Source: Mycobacterium sp. 852002-40037_SCH5390672
GTDB taxonomy: Bacteria > Actinomycetota > Actinomycetes > Mycobacteriales > Mycobacteriaceae
Length of the DNA stretch: 64,000 bases
Reading direction: 5' to 3'
Assembly (NCBI RefSeq): GCF_001665875.1
Contig: NZ_LZTA01000006.1
Coordinates: 1 to 64,000, forward strand
Every line of letters begins with the position of its first letter. Position 1 is the stretch's first letter. Of the stretch, positions 16,245-25,762 are shown one piece after another. Made by a program: the position numbers and the translations under genes. Below the pieces are notes generated by a model. It searched no databases, had not been told where the DNA came from, and saw only the letters and a program-made list of their open reading frames with translations.

Positions 16245-17561
16245 TCAGCTGAACAGGGTTTGCGCGATGTAGTGGCCTTCAGCAGGCGCGGGCGGCACCG
16301 CGAAAATTGCTGACCCGATGTGGCGGATGTACTCGTTGAGTAGGTCGTGGGCGCCCAGGCGGTTCTGCAGACGAATAAAATCTTGGGGATCTTTTTGATA
16401 CGAGATGAAAAGCAGACCGGCGTTGAGTTGACCGTTGGCGTCCAGACCGTCGGTGTAGTTGTAGGACCGTCGGCGGATCATGATGCCGTCGTTGTTTTCC
16501 CGGGCGGCAAGGCCGACGTGGGACATCGGATCGATGAGCGGGTTGCCATCGGCGCCCTTGGCGGCGAAATTCGGTGTGTCGAATTCGTGCTTGCCGCTCA
16601 GCGGCGCCCCTTCCTCTTTGGTGCGCCCGAAGATCCTCTGCTGATTGCCGATCCGATCGACATCCCATGTCTCCATCAACATCCGGATCTTGCGGACAAC
16701 CTGGTAGGTCCCGCCGTTCATCCACGGCTGGTCACTGTTGTTGACCCAGACGAAATTGGAGTATTCGGCCTCGGTGGCGATGTTGCGGGTTCCGTCCTTG
16801 AACCCCAAGAGGTTTCGTGGCGTGTGCTGGCCGGGGCCGGCGGAGGCTCGGCCGAACCCCAGCACCGCCCAGAACGGCGAGACGATGTTGCGGCCGAGAC
16901 GGGCCAAGTTGCGCACCGCGTGGTAGCAGACCTGGGGGTCGTCGGCGCACGCTTGCACGGACAGGTCGCCGCCGTGCAGGCGCGGATCCAGATTGTCGCC
17001 GTTGAGGGCCGGCAGGTCGGTGAACACGGCGGGTCGCCGGGCCGCCAGGCCGAACCGATCGCCGAACAGCGACGGACCCAACCCGACGGTGACGGTGAGA
17101 CTGGCGGGGCTCAGCCCGTAGGCCTCCCCGGTGTCGGCGGGAGGCTGCACCTCGACCTGGGGCTGTACCGTGCCGACCGGCTTCCCCTGCTGCAGGATCG
17201 CGGCCGCGGCCGACCAGCGCGCCAACAGGGTCTGCAGCTCGGTACGGCCTGCGCCGCCGGCCAGCGAGAACGACATGAACATGGCGTAACGCTGTGGGGG
17301 CGTGTCGATTCCGCCTTGGTGGGGCTGGCCGTAGAAGGGGTAACTGCGGCGCAGATCGACGGTGTCATCGTCGTCGCCGCGTTGTCCCGCCGCCATTGCG
17401 TGACCGGCTAACCCGCCACCGACGGCGCCGATGGCGGCACCGCCGAGGCCGGCCAGCATGGCGCCGCCGAGCGCGCGCCGACGCGACACCGTGGTGGAGT
17501 CTGCCGGTGCCCCAGCGTTGTTCGGGCCGCCGGCGGTGGGTTCGGTGATGTCGTCGGTCAC
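16245..17561 (-). CDS. efeB: EfeB, Tat-exported dye-decolorising (DyP) haem peroxidase
   Basis: A 438-residue DyP-type peroxidase, the exported haem enzyme of the EfeUOB iron uptake system. It is thought to oxidise Fe(II) or extract iron from haem outside the membrane. The twin-arginine signal is SRRRALGGAMLAG (about residues 26-38) followed by an Ala/Gly-rich segment to about residue 60. The DyP motif is LLGFKDGTRN with the distal Asp, and a histidine in SHVGLAAREN is the likely proximal haem ligand. It starts two bases after the efeO stop, as the last gene of the operon. Length and architecture are normal for actinobacterial EfeB. Confidence 0.93.
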   Translation of the reverse strand: MTDDITEPTAGGPNNAGAPADSTTVSRRRALGGAMLAGLGGAAIGAVGGGLAGHAMAAGQRGDDDDTVDLRRSYPFYGQPHQGGIDTPPQRYAMFMSFSLAGGAGRTELQTLLARWSAAAAILQQGKPVGTVQPQVEVQPPADTGEAYGLSPASLTVTVGLGPSLFGDRFGLAARRPAVFTDLPALNGDNLDPRLHGGDLSVQACADDPQVCYHAVRNLARLGRNIVSPFWAVLGFGRASAGPGQHTPRNLLGFKDGTRNIATEAEYSNFVWVNNSDQPWMNGGTYQVVRKIRMLMETWDVDRIGNQQRIFGRTKEEGAPLSGKHEFDTPNFAAKGADGNPLIDPMSHVGLAARENNDGIMIRRRSYNYTDGLDANGQLNAGLLFISYQKDPQDFIRLQNRLGAHDLLNEYIRHIGSAIFAVPPAPAEGHYIAQTLFS

Positions 17562-17563
17562 GA

Positions 17564-18817
17564 TCAGCCGGCCGTAACGACTTTTTGGGCGACGGTGGAC
17601 AGGCTCTGGTGCAGCGGCTGGATGACCGCGGTCAGCTTCGGCGCGTCGCTGGTCTTCAGCGCCGGGGTATAGGTCTGGTAGCCGCCGAGTGCGGACGGGT
17701 CGCGATACCCATCCAGCGTGGCCAGCACGCTTTGGAACTGCTGATCGATCTGGCGAACCAGATTGCCGTCGATCTTCTCCAGCCCCGGCCGCAGCGAGGC
17801 GTACGCCTGCTGAGCCCCTTCGACGTTGCCCGAAAAGTCCACCAGGTCAATGTGACTGAAGGCCTCTTCTTCACCGGTGATTTTGGTGTTTTGAACCTCT
17901 TCGATCAGGTCGCTGGCGCCGTTGGCCAGGTCCTCGGGCTTGTACTGCAGGGTCGCGACGATGCCGTTCAATTTGCCGATGTTGCCCACCAATTCGGTGC
18001 TGAGCGCTTTCGTCCCGGGCGTGATCGCACCGCCCTGCCACAGATCGCGCTCGATGGCATGGAAGCCCTTCCAGCCGACCTTCGTGTCGACCGGCGTCGA
18101 CTCACGCATGTCGATCAGATAGTCCAGGTTGCCGGCATTGTCGCCGACCGCGAAGCCCGGCAATACGAAGCCCTCCACGGTGGACTCCGAACGCTCCCAG
18201 AACAACCGGGCTTTGGCGTAGGCGGTCTTCGCGGCATCGACGTTCCCCGACTGCACGGCGGCATCGAGTGCCTTCACGCCGTCGTTGAGCTGACTGATCT
18301 GGCTGACGATGTACGCGGCATAGTCCTTGGTGCCGTGGCTGAGGACGCTGGCCACGGTACCCGTCGGCGTCGCCGGGGACTTACCCGTCACCGTCAGCGT
18401 CTGGTATTCGGTGCTTGCGCCCGGACAATAGAGTTGGTAGGCGCCGCCGTCCAGCGAAACCGTGAACGACACTGGGTCCAGGCCGGGTGCGAGGTTCTCT
18501 TTTTCCCCGACAATCCGCTGGTCCCTGAGCAATTCGACTTCGCTGATCCCGGGTGCATTCGTGTTGGCGACCGTAAAGGTCACCGGACCCGCGGGCACAC
18601 TGGTGGCGTCCAACGCGCAACCGTCTTTGCCGCCGTTGTTGGCCATGATGACCTTGACCGCATTGGTACCCCCCGGTTTTGGCTGCTGAACATGGCCCGA
18701 GTTGTCACCCGAATGGCTGCACGCCGTCACCGACGACACGGTCGTCGCGACCAGAACCATTGCAGTGAATACGAATTCACGAGACCGGCACGTTGCCAGG
18801 GCGATGCGACTCACCAT
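17564..18817 (-). CDS. efeO: EfeO, iron-binding lipoprotein with imelysin (M75) domain
   Basis: A 417-residue exported protein that should capture iron and hand it to EfeU. The signal peptide ends in a lipobox-like SSVTAC, so it is probably a lipoprotein. A cupredoxin-like N-terminal domain (about residues 50-150) is followed by the imelysin-like M75 domain with the HxxE pair in GFHAIERDLW. An ATG six codons upstream (18835) is possible, but the ATG at 18817 has AGAGGAAA at proper spacing, and those bases lie inside the upstream codons. The start lies within the 3' end of efeU, a 41-base overlap that implies tight coupling. Confidence 0.92.
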   Translation of the reverse strand: MVSRIALATCRSREFVFTAMVLVATTVSSVTACSHSGDNSGHVQQPKPGGTNAVKVIMANNGGKDGCALDATSVPAGPVTFTVANTNAPGISEVELLRDQRIVGEKENLAPGLDPVSFTVSLDGGAYQLYCPGASTEYQTLTVTGKSPATPTGTVASVLSHGTKDYAAYIVSQISQLNDGVKALDAAVQSGNVDAAKTAYAKARLFWERSESTVEGFVLPGFAVGDNAGNLDYLIDMRESTPVDTKVGWKGFHAIERDLWQGGAITPGTKALSTELVGNIGKLNGIVATLQYKPEDLANGASDLIEEVQNTKITGEEEAFSHIDLVDFSGNVEGAQQAYASLRPGLEKIDGNLVRQIDQQFQSVLATLDGYRDPSALGGYQTYTPALKTSDAPKLTAVIQPLHQSLSTVAQKVVTAG

Positions 18818-20387
18818 GAACAGATTTCCTCTCATCTGATTGCGTGCGGTTCGCGCGCACCGAGGCTATCGCTGACAGCGCGCAAGCCAATGCAAAACCC
18901 GCTATTACCAGTGGAAGCCAGACATTCCAGAGCTGCCGCTCCCCGCGATTGCGGTCGCCCGCGACGATCTGCGCCGCGGTCGAGTGGTCTTCGACACCGG
19001 AAGTCGACCAGTCCGTCGCTAGCCCGCCAAGACTGACGGTCTTGGCCCCCGTCAAACCGCCGCCGGTCAAAATCGCCGTGCGGTTGCTCGTCGCTTGCGC
19101 ACTTACCACGGCATCACCTCGCGCGAGCACGGTATACACGGTGGTCGTTGACCATTGACCCTGAAACGGGCCCGGAGTGCGGCCGGCCGCGAGACCGACC
19201 GGTAGCCGGCCCCCCGTCATGCTCAGCAACTGATCCAGCGTGACTTCCGGCGCACCATCGGCCCCGGCAGCCTCGGAAGCCTGCCACACCTGTACCGGCA
19301 AGCCGTCCATTGTTTGGTCCTCTGCCGGGACAAGCAGGACGTTGCGGGCGGTCGAGGCGCCGTGGGGGACGACGGTCAGCTCGCGTCCGTGCGGCCCGAT
19401 GCCCATCGACACCGCAGCGGTGTGGCCCGAGCGATCGGTGACGGTGCGCACCCGCAAACTCGGCGACGGACTAGCGGCGGGCGTGACGATGGCCAGCCCC
19501 GCCCCCGCGATGATCAACACCGCCGACGTCGCCGCCAGCAGCCGGCTGCGGGCTCGCGGCGCGGCGGCGAGCCGCGCGGGCCAGAGAAAAACGACCAGTA
19601 CCGGCCCGGCATACAGCAGCCAGCCCAGCACCTCGATGAGCCGAGGGTCGGTGGGGATGCCGAACACCCCGGTCGTCGCCGCGCCCAGCACCGAATTGCT
19701 GGGTATCCATCCGGACAGGTCGAGCACCTGTTGCTGGCCGATGGTCACCCACCCCGCCTCGTGCGCGGTGCGCAGCGCACCCAGCACCAGGCCGGCGGCG
19801 ATCAGCACCAGAAACACCCCGGTGACCCGGAAGAACCGGCCGAGGTTGATCCGCAGGCCGCCGTAGTAGAGGCCCACGCCGAGCCCGACCGACGTCACGA
19901 TGCCCGCCGCGCCGCCCAGCACGGCGAACCACCGGTTGCCGTGCGACGTCTCGGCGGCCGCCAGCAGGAAGACCGACGTCTCGAAGCCCTCCTTGAGAAC
20001 GGCGAGGAACGCCATGGCAGCCAGGGCGAACGCGCCGCCGCGGTTGACCGCCTGACGGGCTTCGCGCTCGAGCTCCCCCTTGAGCTGCGCGGCGTTGCCG
20101 TTCATCCAGATGATCATCGACGTCACGAACACCACCGCGATGGCGTTGATGACGGTCTCCATCATCTCTTGCTGGGCCTGCGGCAGGCTCGCGGCGAACA
20201 GGTCGAGGCCCACCCCCACGCCGACGCTGAGCAGCACGGCCAGGGCGACACCGGCAAACATCGGGCGGACCGTCTGGCCGTTTCGCTTGAGGAAGGCACC
20301 GACGATGCTCACGATGAGCGACGCCTCTAGGCCTTCACGGAGACCGATGAGGAACGTGCCGATAAATACGCCGAATACGCCCTGCAT
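18777..20387 (-). CDS. efeU: EfeU, FTR1-type iron permease with long C-terminal extension
   Basis: A 536-residue membrane permease. The first 280 or so residues are the FTR1/EfeU domain with about seven helices and two iron-passage motifs: REGLE at residues 17-21 and KEGFE at residues 132-136 (Lys replaces the usual Arg in the second). The well-known E. coli protein is about half this length. Here a further 250 residues follow: an apparently extracytoplasmic Ser/Thr/Gly-rich beta domain (about residues 300-480) and a final membrane helix near residue 500. The promoter region carries an IdeR-like box (20425-20443), so expression is probably raised when iron is low. It is first in the efeUOB operon. 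Confidence 0.9.
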   Translation of the reverse strand: MQGVFGVFIGTFLIGLREGLEASLIVSIVGAFLKRNGQTVRPMFAGVALAVLLSVGVGVGLDLFAASLPQAQQEMMETVINAIAVVFVTSMIIWMNGNAAQLKGELEREARQAVNRGGAFALAAMAFLAVLKEGFETSVFLLAAAETSHGNRWFAVLGGAAGIVTSVGLGVGLYYGGLRINLGRFFRVTGVFLVLIAAGLVLGALRTAHEAGWVTIGQQQVLDLSGWIPSNSVLGAATTGVFGIPTDPRLIEVLGWLLYAGPVLVVFLWPARLAAAPRARSRLLAATSAVLIIAGAGLAIVTPAASPSPSLRVRTVTDRSGHTAAVSMGIGPHGRELTVVPHGASTARNVLLVPAEDQTMDGLPVQVWQASEAAGADGAPEVTLDQLLSMTGGRLPVGLAAGRTPGPFQGQWSTTTVYTVLARGDAVVSAQATSNRTAILTGGGLTGAKTVSLGGLATDWSTSGVEDHSTAAQIVAGDRNRGERQLWNVWLPLVIAGFALACALSAIASVRANRTQSDERKSVHGESHRPGNVPVS

Positions 20388-20424
20388 ATGCCTTACTTCT
20401 ATCCCGCCGATCGGGACTGTCGGC

Positions 20425-20443
20425 TTAGCGTAGCCTAACTATG
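20425..20443. promoter_or_regulatory. IdeR-type iron box upstream of efeU
   Basis: TTAGCGTAGCCTAACTATG lies 38 bases before the efeU start. Against the mycobacterial iron-box consensus (TTAGGTTAGCCTAACCTAA) it matches 13 of 19 positions, including the whole central TAGCCTAAC core. IdeR bound to Fe(II) represses at such sites. Position and content both fit repression of iron uptake, but binding is not shown. Confidence 0.65.
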
Positions 20444-20478
20444 CAAGGGGCATTCGCCCTGGTCCGCTCGCTGCCGTG

Positions 20479-21312
20479 TCAGGAGACGGGCGCGGTCACG
20501 AAGTCGATGAGCTCTTCGACCCGACTGATCAGTGCCGGCTCCAGATCGTTCCAGTCGCGCACCCGCGAACGGATATGCCGCCAGGCCCTGGCGATGTCCG
20601 CCTGATCGCCGTGGGGCAGACCGAGCGCCTGGCATACACCGTGTTTCCACTCCACCTGCCGTGGCACCTTCGGCCACGCGCGCAGGCCCAGCCGCTGCGG
20701 CTTCACGGCCTGCCAGATGTCGACGTAGGGATGACCGACGACCAGGGTGTCGGTGCCGCCCGGACCCCGCCGCACCGCATCGGCGATCCGCGCCTCCTTG
20801 GAACCCGCGACAAGGTGATCGACAAGCACACCGAGCCGGCGCCCCGGACCCGGCGCGAACTCACCGACGATGTCCACCAGGTCATCGACGCCACCGAGTT
20901 GCTCGACGACGACACCTTCGATGCGCAAGTCCTCACCCCAGACTTGCGCGATGAGCTCGGCGTCGTGGCGACCCTCAACGTAGATCCGGCTGGCACGGGC
21001 GACGCGGGCGCGGACACCCGACACGGCGACCGAACCGGACGCGGTCCTGCCCGCACCCTTCGGCGCCTGCCGGGGCGGCACGGTGAGGATGACGGGACGC
21101 CCCTCGAGCAAATACCCAGGGCCCAAAGGAAATCCACGCACGTGCCCGCGACGATCTTCCAAGTCCACTCGACCGTATTCCACGCGCACCACCGCGCCGA
21201 CATATCCGGTCTCCACGTCCTCGACCACCAGGCCCAGTTCGGCTGGGTGCTCAGTTGAGCGGGGCTTGCGTCGTCCCGCGGCGAGAACATCGGTTCCATA
21301 GCGATCCACCAC
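20479..21312 (-). CDS. DUF3097 family protein
   Basis: A 277-residue protein conserved in actinobacteria and of unknown function (DUF3097). The centre has a Toprim-like stretch, RIYVEGRHDAELIAQVWG (about residues 108-126), followed by VVVEQLGGVDDLVDIV and LGVLVDHLVAGSK. The pattern of a Glu followed by an acidic pair recalls metal-binding nuclease or primase folds. The start is a GTG at 21312 or the next codon, also GTG. It is transcribed away from the DUF3349 gene, with about 220 bases between them, and is not part of the efe operon (about 90 bases separate them). No enzymatic role can be claimed. Confidence 0.82.
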   Translation of the reverse strand: MVDRYGTDVLAAGRRKPRSTEHPAELGLVVEDVETGYVGAVVRVEYGRVDLEDRRGHVRGFPLGPGYLLEGRPVILTVPPRQAPKGAGRTASGSVAVSGVRARVARASRIYVEGRHDAELIAQVWGEDLRIEGVVVEQLGGVDDLVDIVGEFAPGPGRRLGVLVDHLVAGSKEARIADAVRRGPGGTDTLVVGHPYVDIWQAVKPQRLGLRAWPKVPRQVEWKHGVCQALGLPHGDQADIARAWRHIRSRVRDWNDLEPALISRVEELIDFVTAPVS

Positions 21313-21531
21313 CCGGCAATACTAGAAAGCCTTGCGGCCAAACGCTGTTACGGCGCGCCACGTTCGGCGAATCGTCACCGATGTCACTGCGGATGCACCA
21401 GCGTCACCCGCCGTAAAAATTGCGTTTAACTGTGTGGCGTTACCTAGCTGATGGCATCACCGATGGTACGTTGCCAGCTATGCAAGCACTGCCGCTTATG
21501 CGCAACTTGCGGCGGTTAGTGAGGTGGACGG

Positions 21532-21819
21532 ATGGACCTGTCGCATTGGGTGACGAGCATTGTGGCTTTCGTGCGGGCCGGCTACCCCTCCGGCATGCCG
21601 GCCACCGAGTATGTGCCGCTGGTGGCGTTGACGCACCCACGGCTCTGCGACGACGACATCACCCCCATCGCAAGGGATCTGATCGCGAGCCGGCTCTGGC
21701 CGATCAGTCCCGTTGATATCGGCGTGGCGATCACCCGGATCACCAACCAACTGCCCTCCCCCGACGACGTCTCGCGCGTCCAGCGTCGCATTCATGGGCT
21801 CCGCTGCTCACGCGGATAA
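21532..21819 (+). CDS. DUF3349 family small protein
   Basis: A 95-residue helical protein of the DUF3349 family found in mycobacteria. The signature is the VRAGYPSGMPATEYVPLVAL stretch (about residues 14-33), followed by a LCDDDITPIARDLI helix. M. tuberculosis has several members of this family, all without known function. The ATG at 21532 has a GAGGTGG site in front. It is a single gene, convergent with the patatin gene, whose stop is 24 bases away. Confidence 0.8.
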   Translation: MDLSHWVTSIVAFVRAGYPSGMPATEYVPLVALTHPRLCDDDITPIARDLIASRLWPISPVDIGVAITRITNQLPSPDDVSRVQRRIHGLRCSRG

Positions 21820-21843
21820 ACACCACCGAACGATTCACCGCCG

Positions 21844-22809
21844 TTACGGAGCCTTACGCACCGGGGCGCCGCAGGTCGCCAGATAGTCCGCATAGTTCCA
21901 GGTCTGCAGAAACTGTTGCCCCGCTTGCAATCCTCCTTGGTAAAGGGCTTCACGTTGCTGGGTGGTGATGTCGAAGTCGATCGGGCTGACCTCGTCGGCG
22001 GGCACAAAGATGGTGCGCCGGACGGTGCACGGGTCGTCGATGTAGGCGTTGTCCTGATTGCTCACCAATGTCTCTATCGCCGCGATCCCCAACGACACCG
22101 GCCCATGCACGGGATGGGTAGGCGGGATGCCGGGACGCGCGGACAACCGGATACCGAACGTGGGCCATCGCGGTTGCGCGTCGGGCCGGTCGAACAACTC
22201 GACCGGGAAGTCCGACAACAATCCGCCGTCCACCCACGTCGCGCCGCCGACCCGGACGGGCTCGAACACATACGGAATGGCCGACGACGCGTGCACCGCG
22301 CGAGCCACCGGGAAGTCGTCGGGGTCGATGCCATAGGAGCGCAGATCCCACGGGATTCGGACCAGCCGGCGCCGGGACAGGTCGCTGGCCGTCACGACGA
22401 GCGACCACGCGAACTGCTCGGGCTCTTCGCCCGTGCGCAAATCGCCGAAAGTCCGCACGCCGAGATCGCCGAGCAGACCGGCGAGCAACTGCTCGACATA
22501 AGCCCCGCGATAGACACCGTCTGACGTCAACAATGACAGTGCACCACCGATCAGCGGCAATCGCCCGATCAGATTGCGGTCAAGGAACTTCCGGTAGTCG
22601 ATGGTGCGCATCACATCAGCCAACCGGCTCAGCGGCTCATCGGCCACCTGCAGGGCCGCGACCAGCGAGGCGACGATCGCACCCGCACTGCTTCCCGCGA
22701 CGCGCGGAAATCGGTAGCCGGCCTGGGCGAGCGCATCGACGGCGCCCACCAGTCCGATACCCCGGACGCCACCGCCTTCACACACCAAGTCGGCACGGTC
22801 TGTACTCAC
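21844..22809 (-). CDS. Patatin-like phospholipase (Rv2037c-like)
   Basis: A 321-residue patatin-family serine hydrolase expected to release fatty acids from lipids. The oxyanion motif CEGGGVRGIG is at residues 10-19. The nucleophile elbow is AGSSAGAIVA (about residues 38-47), and the catalytic Asp is in WVDGGLLSDFP (about residue 190). The start is a GTG at 22809. It lies next to the sugar ABC transporter genes in the same order as in M. tuberculosis, where, as I recall, the patatin-like gene is Rv2037c. An 82-base gap separates it from the ATPase gene, so it may or may not be cotranscribed. Confidence 0.9.
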   Translation of the reverse strand: MSTDRADLVCEGGGVRGIGLVGAVDALAQAGYRFPRVAGSSAGAIVASLVAALQVADEPLSRLADVMRTIDYRKFLDRNLIGRLPLIGGALSLLTSDGVYRGAYVEQLLAGLLGDLGVRTFGDLRTGEEPEQFAWSLVVTASDLSRRRLVRIPWDLRSYGIDPDDFPVARAVHASSAIPYVFEPVRVGGATWVDGGLLSDFPVELFDRPDAQPRWPTFGIRLSARPGIPPTHPVHGPVSLGIAAIETLVSNQDNAYIDDPCTVRRTIFVPADEVSPIDFDITTQQREALYQGGLQAGQQFLQTWNYADYLATCGAPVRKAP

Positions 22810-22891
22810 CGCAAGTCCCCCTGTCCGGATCGAGCCGGGCGCGCCTCCACGACGCGCCGAAAACCATACTCACCCCATGTCGGGAGGACGA

Positions 22892-23962
<1,071 letters not shown>

Positions 23963-23964
23963 GG

Positions 23965-24807
23965 TTAACCGCCCATCCCGGTGACGGCGATACCGCGGAC
24001 GAACGAGCGTTGCGCGATCGCGTAGATGATGACCAGGGGCAGCATGATAAGCATCGAGGTTGCCATCAGAACCGGCCAGCGGGCAACATATTCGCCCTTC
24101 ATCCGGACCAGGCCCAGGGTCAGGGTGGCCAGGCTGTTGCGCTGAATCATCAGCAGCGGCCACAGGAAATCGTTCCAGACGTTGACCCAGGTGAGCACGG
24201 CGAGCACCATCACCGCCGGTCTTGCATGGGGCAGCAGGATTCGCCAATAGACCTGCCACGGTGAACAACCGTCGAGTATCGCGGCCTCCTCGAGATCGGT
24301 GGGCAGGGTGCGGAAGAATTGCCGCATCAGGTACGTGCCGAAAGCGCTGCCGAAGAAACCCGGCACGATCATCGCCCACGGAGTGTCGACCCAGCCGAGG
24401 GTCCGCATGACCAGGAATTGCGGGATGACCGTCACCGTCAGGGGCACCATCAACGTGCCGAGGTATACGACGAACAACGTGTCGCGGCCACGGAAATCCA
24501 GTCGCGCAAAGGCATATCCGGCCAGTGAGCAAAAGAAGACATGCCCCGCGGTGACGCACCCCGCGTACAGCACGGTGTTGAGAAACATTCGCCCGAACGG
24601 CATCAGCGCGAACACCTCGGTGTAGTTGGACCACCGCGGGTGGGCCGGCAGCAGCGTGGGCTCACTGACCTCGCCTTCCGTTTTCAGCGAACCCGACACC
24701 GCCCACGCGACCGGGAACAGCGCGCACCAGGCGACGGCAAGCAGCGCGCCATAGACCATGCCGCCGCGTACGACGGTGTGCTTGATGACGCCCTCACTTG
24801 AGCCCAC
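23965..24807 (-). CDS. Sugar ABC transporter permease (MalG/UgpE type, Rv2039c-like)
   Basis: A 280-residue inner-membrane permease with six expected helices. The cytoplasmic EAA loop that contacts the ATPase is visible as EEAAILDGCSPWQVYWRILLP, written here in part as EEAAILDGCS (about residue 178). The GTG at 24807 starts 14 bases inside the end of the other permease gene, as is usual in these operons. Together with the 322-residue permease it forms the translocation channel for the sugar delivered by the lipoprotein at 25759-27084. Confidence 0.9.
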   Translation of the reverse strand: MGSSEGVIKHTVVRGGMVYGALLAVAWCALFPVAWAVSGSLKTEGEVSEPTLLPAHPRWSNYTEVFALMPFGRMFLNTVLYAGCVTAGHVFFCSLAGYAFARLDFRGRDTLFVVYLGTLMVPLTVTVIPQFLVMRTLGWVDTPWAMIVPGFFGSAFGTYLMRQFFRTLPTDLEEAAILDGCSPWQVYWRILLPHARPAVMVLAVLTWVNVWNDFLWPLLMIQRNSLATLTLGLVRMKGEYVARWPVLMATSMLIMLPLVIIYAIAQRSFVRGIAVTGMGG

Positions 24808-25762
24808 GCGAATTCTCCAAAGATCGTCGATGGCTGACTCGCAACTGCACCACGGTCAGCACCAGTAAGACGGCAAACATCACCCACGCCAGCGCGGAGG
24901 CATACCCGAATTCGAGGAACGAGAACGCATGCTGGAACAGCATGATCCCCAAGACGTAGGTCGCCGACTCCGGCCCACCGCTGGGGCCGGTGAGGACATA
25001 GACCATGTCAAACGCCTGGAACGCGTGAATCACCGAGATGATGACCACGAAGGATATCGACCCCCGTATCAACGGAACGGTGATGGAGACGAATTGTCTT
25101 ATCTCGCTGGCACCGTCGATCTTGGCCGCCTCGTAGACCGTTCCCGGAACGCCTTGCATCGCGGCCAGCAGGACGACGGTGGCGAAGGGCACGCTGCGCC
25201 AGATGCTGACGATGCACAGTGAGACCATGGCCCATCGGGGCTCGACCAACCACGGGACCGGCCCGAGCCCGAACCAGCCGAGCATGATGTTGAGCAAGCC
25301 GTTGTCGGTGTTGAAGACGAACTGCCACACCACCGCCATCACGACCGATGAGATCGCCAATGGCAGAAAAACGATCGTTCGGAAGATGCCGATGCCCCTG
25401 ACCTTCTGGTTGAGCACGCCGGCGACGGCCAGGCTGATGAGGACCGTTGGCACAACCGTTCCGAGCGTGAAGATCACCGTGTTGCGGATCGCGATCAGGA
25501 AGAGCGGATCAGAGGTAAACAGCTCCCCGAAGTTCTTCAGGCCCACGAATTTTGGCGGTGTGAACACATCCCACCGCTGCAGGCTCATGTACAGCGAGAA
25601 GCCCAGCGGAAAGAGCATGAACACGGCGACCGCCACCATGTTGGGTGCGACGAACAACCGACCCGCCCATGCGTGTCGGCGCCACGGGCTCGGGTTCTTC
25701 GGGGTCGTCCGCGTCGTCCTCCCCGGGGGGGCGGCCGCACCGGTCACCTCCATTGAGCTCAC
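24794..25762 (-). CDS. Sugar ABC transporter permease (MalF/UgpA type, Rv2040c-like)
   Basis: A 322-residue membrane permease with a soluble basic N-terminus (about 35 residues) and six helices. The EAA motif is YEAAKIDGASEIRQFVSIT (about residue 225). The GTG start at 25762 overlaps the TGA of the binding-protein gene (GTGA), which fixes it over the internal ATG four codons later. It pairs with the MalG-type permease. Confidence 0.9.
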   Translation of the reverse strand: MSSMEVTGAAAPPGRTTRTTPKNPSPWRRHAWAGRLFVAPNMVAVAVFMLFPLGFSLYMSLQRWDVFTPPKFVGLKNFGELFTSDPLFLIAIRNTVIFTLGTVVPTVLISLAVAGVLNQKVRGIGIFRTIVFLPLAISSVVMAVVWQFVFNTDNGLLNIMLGWFGLGPVPWLVEPRWAMVSLCIVSIWRSVPFATVVLLAAMQGVPGTVYEAAKIDGASEIRQFVSITVPLIRGSISFVVIISVIHAFQAFDMVYVLTGPSGGPESATYVLGIMLFQHAFSFLEFGYASALAWVMFAVLLVLTVVQLRVSHRRSLENSRGLK

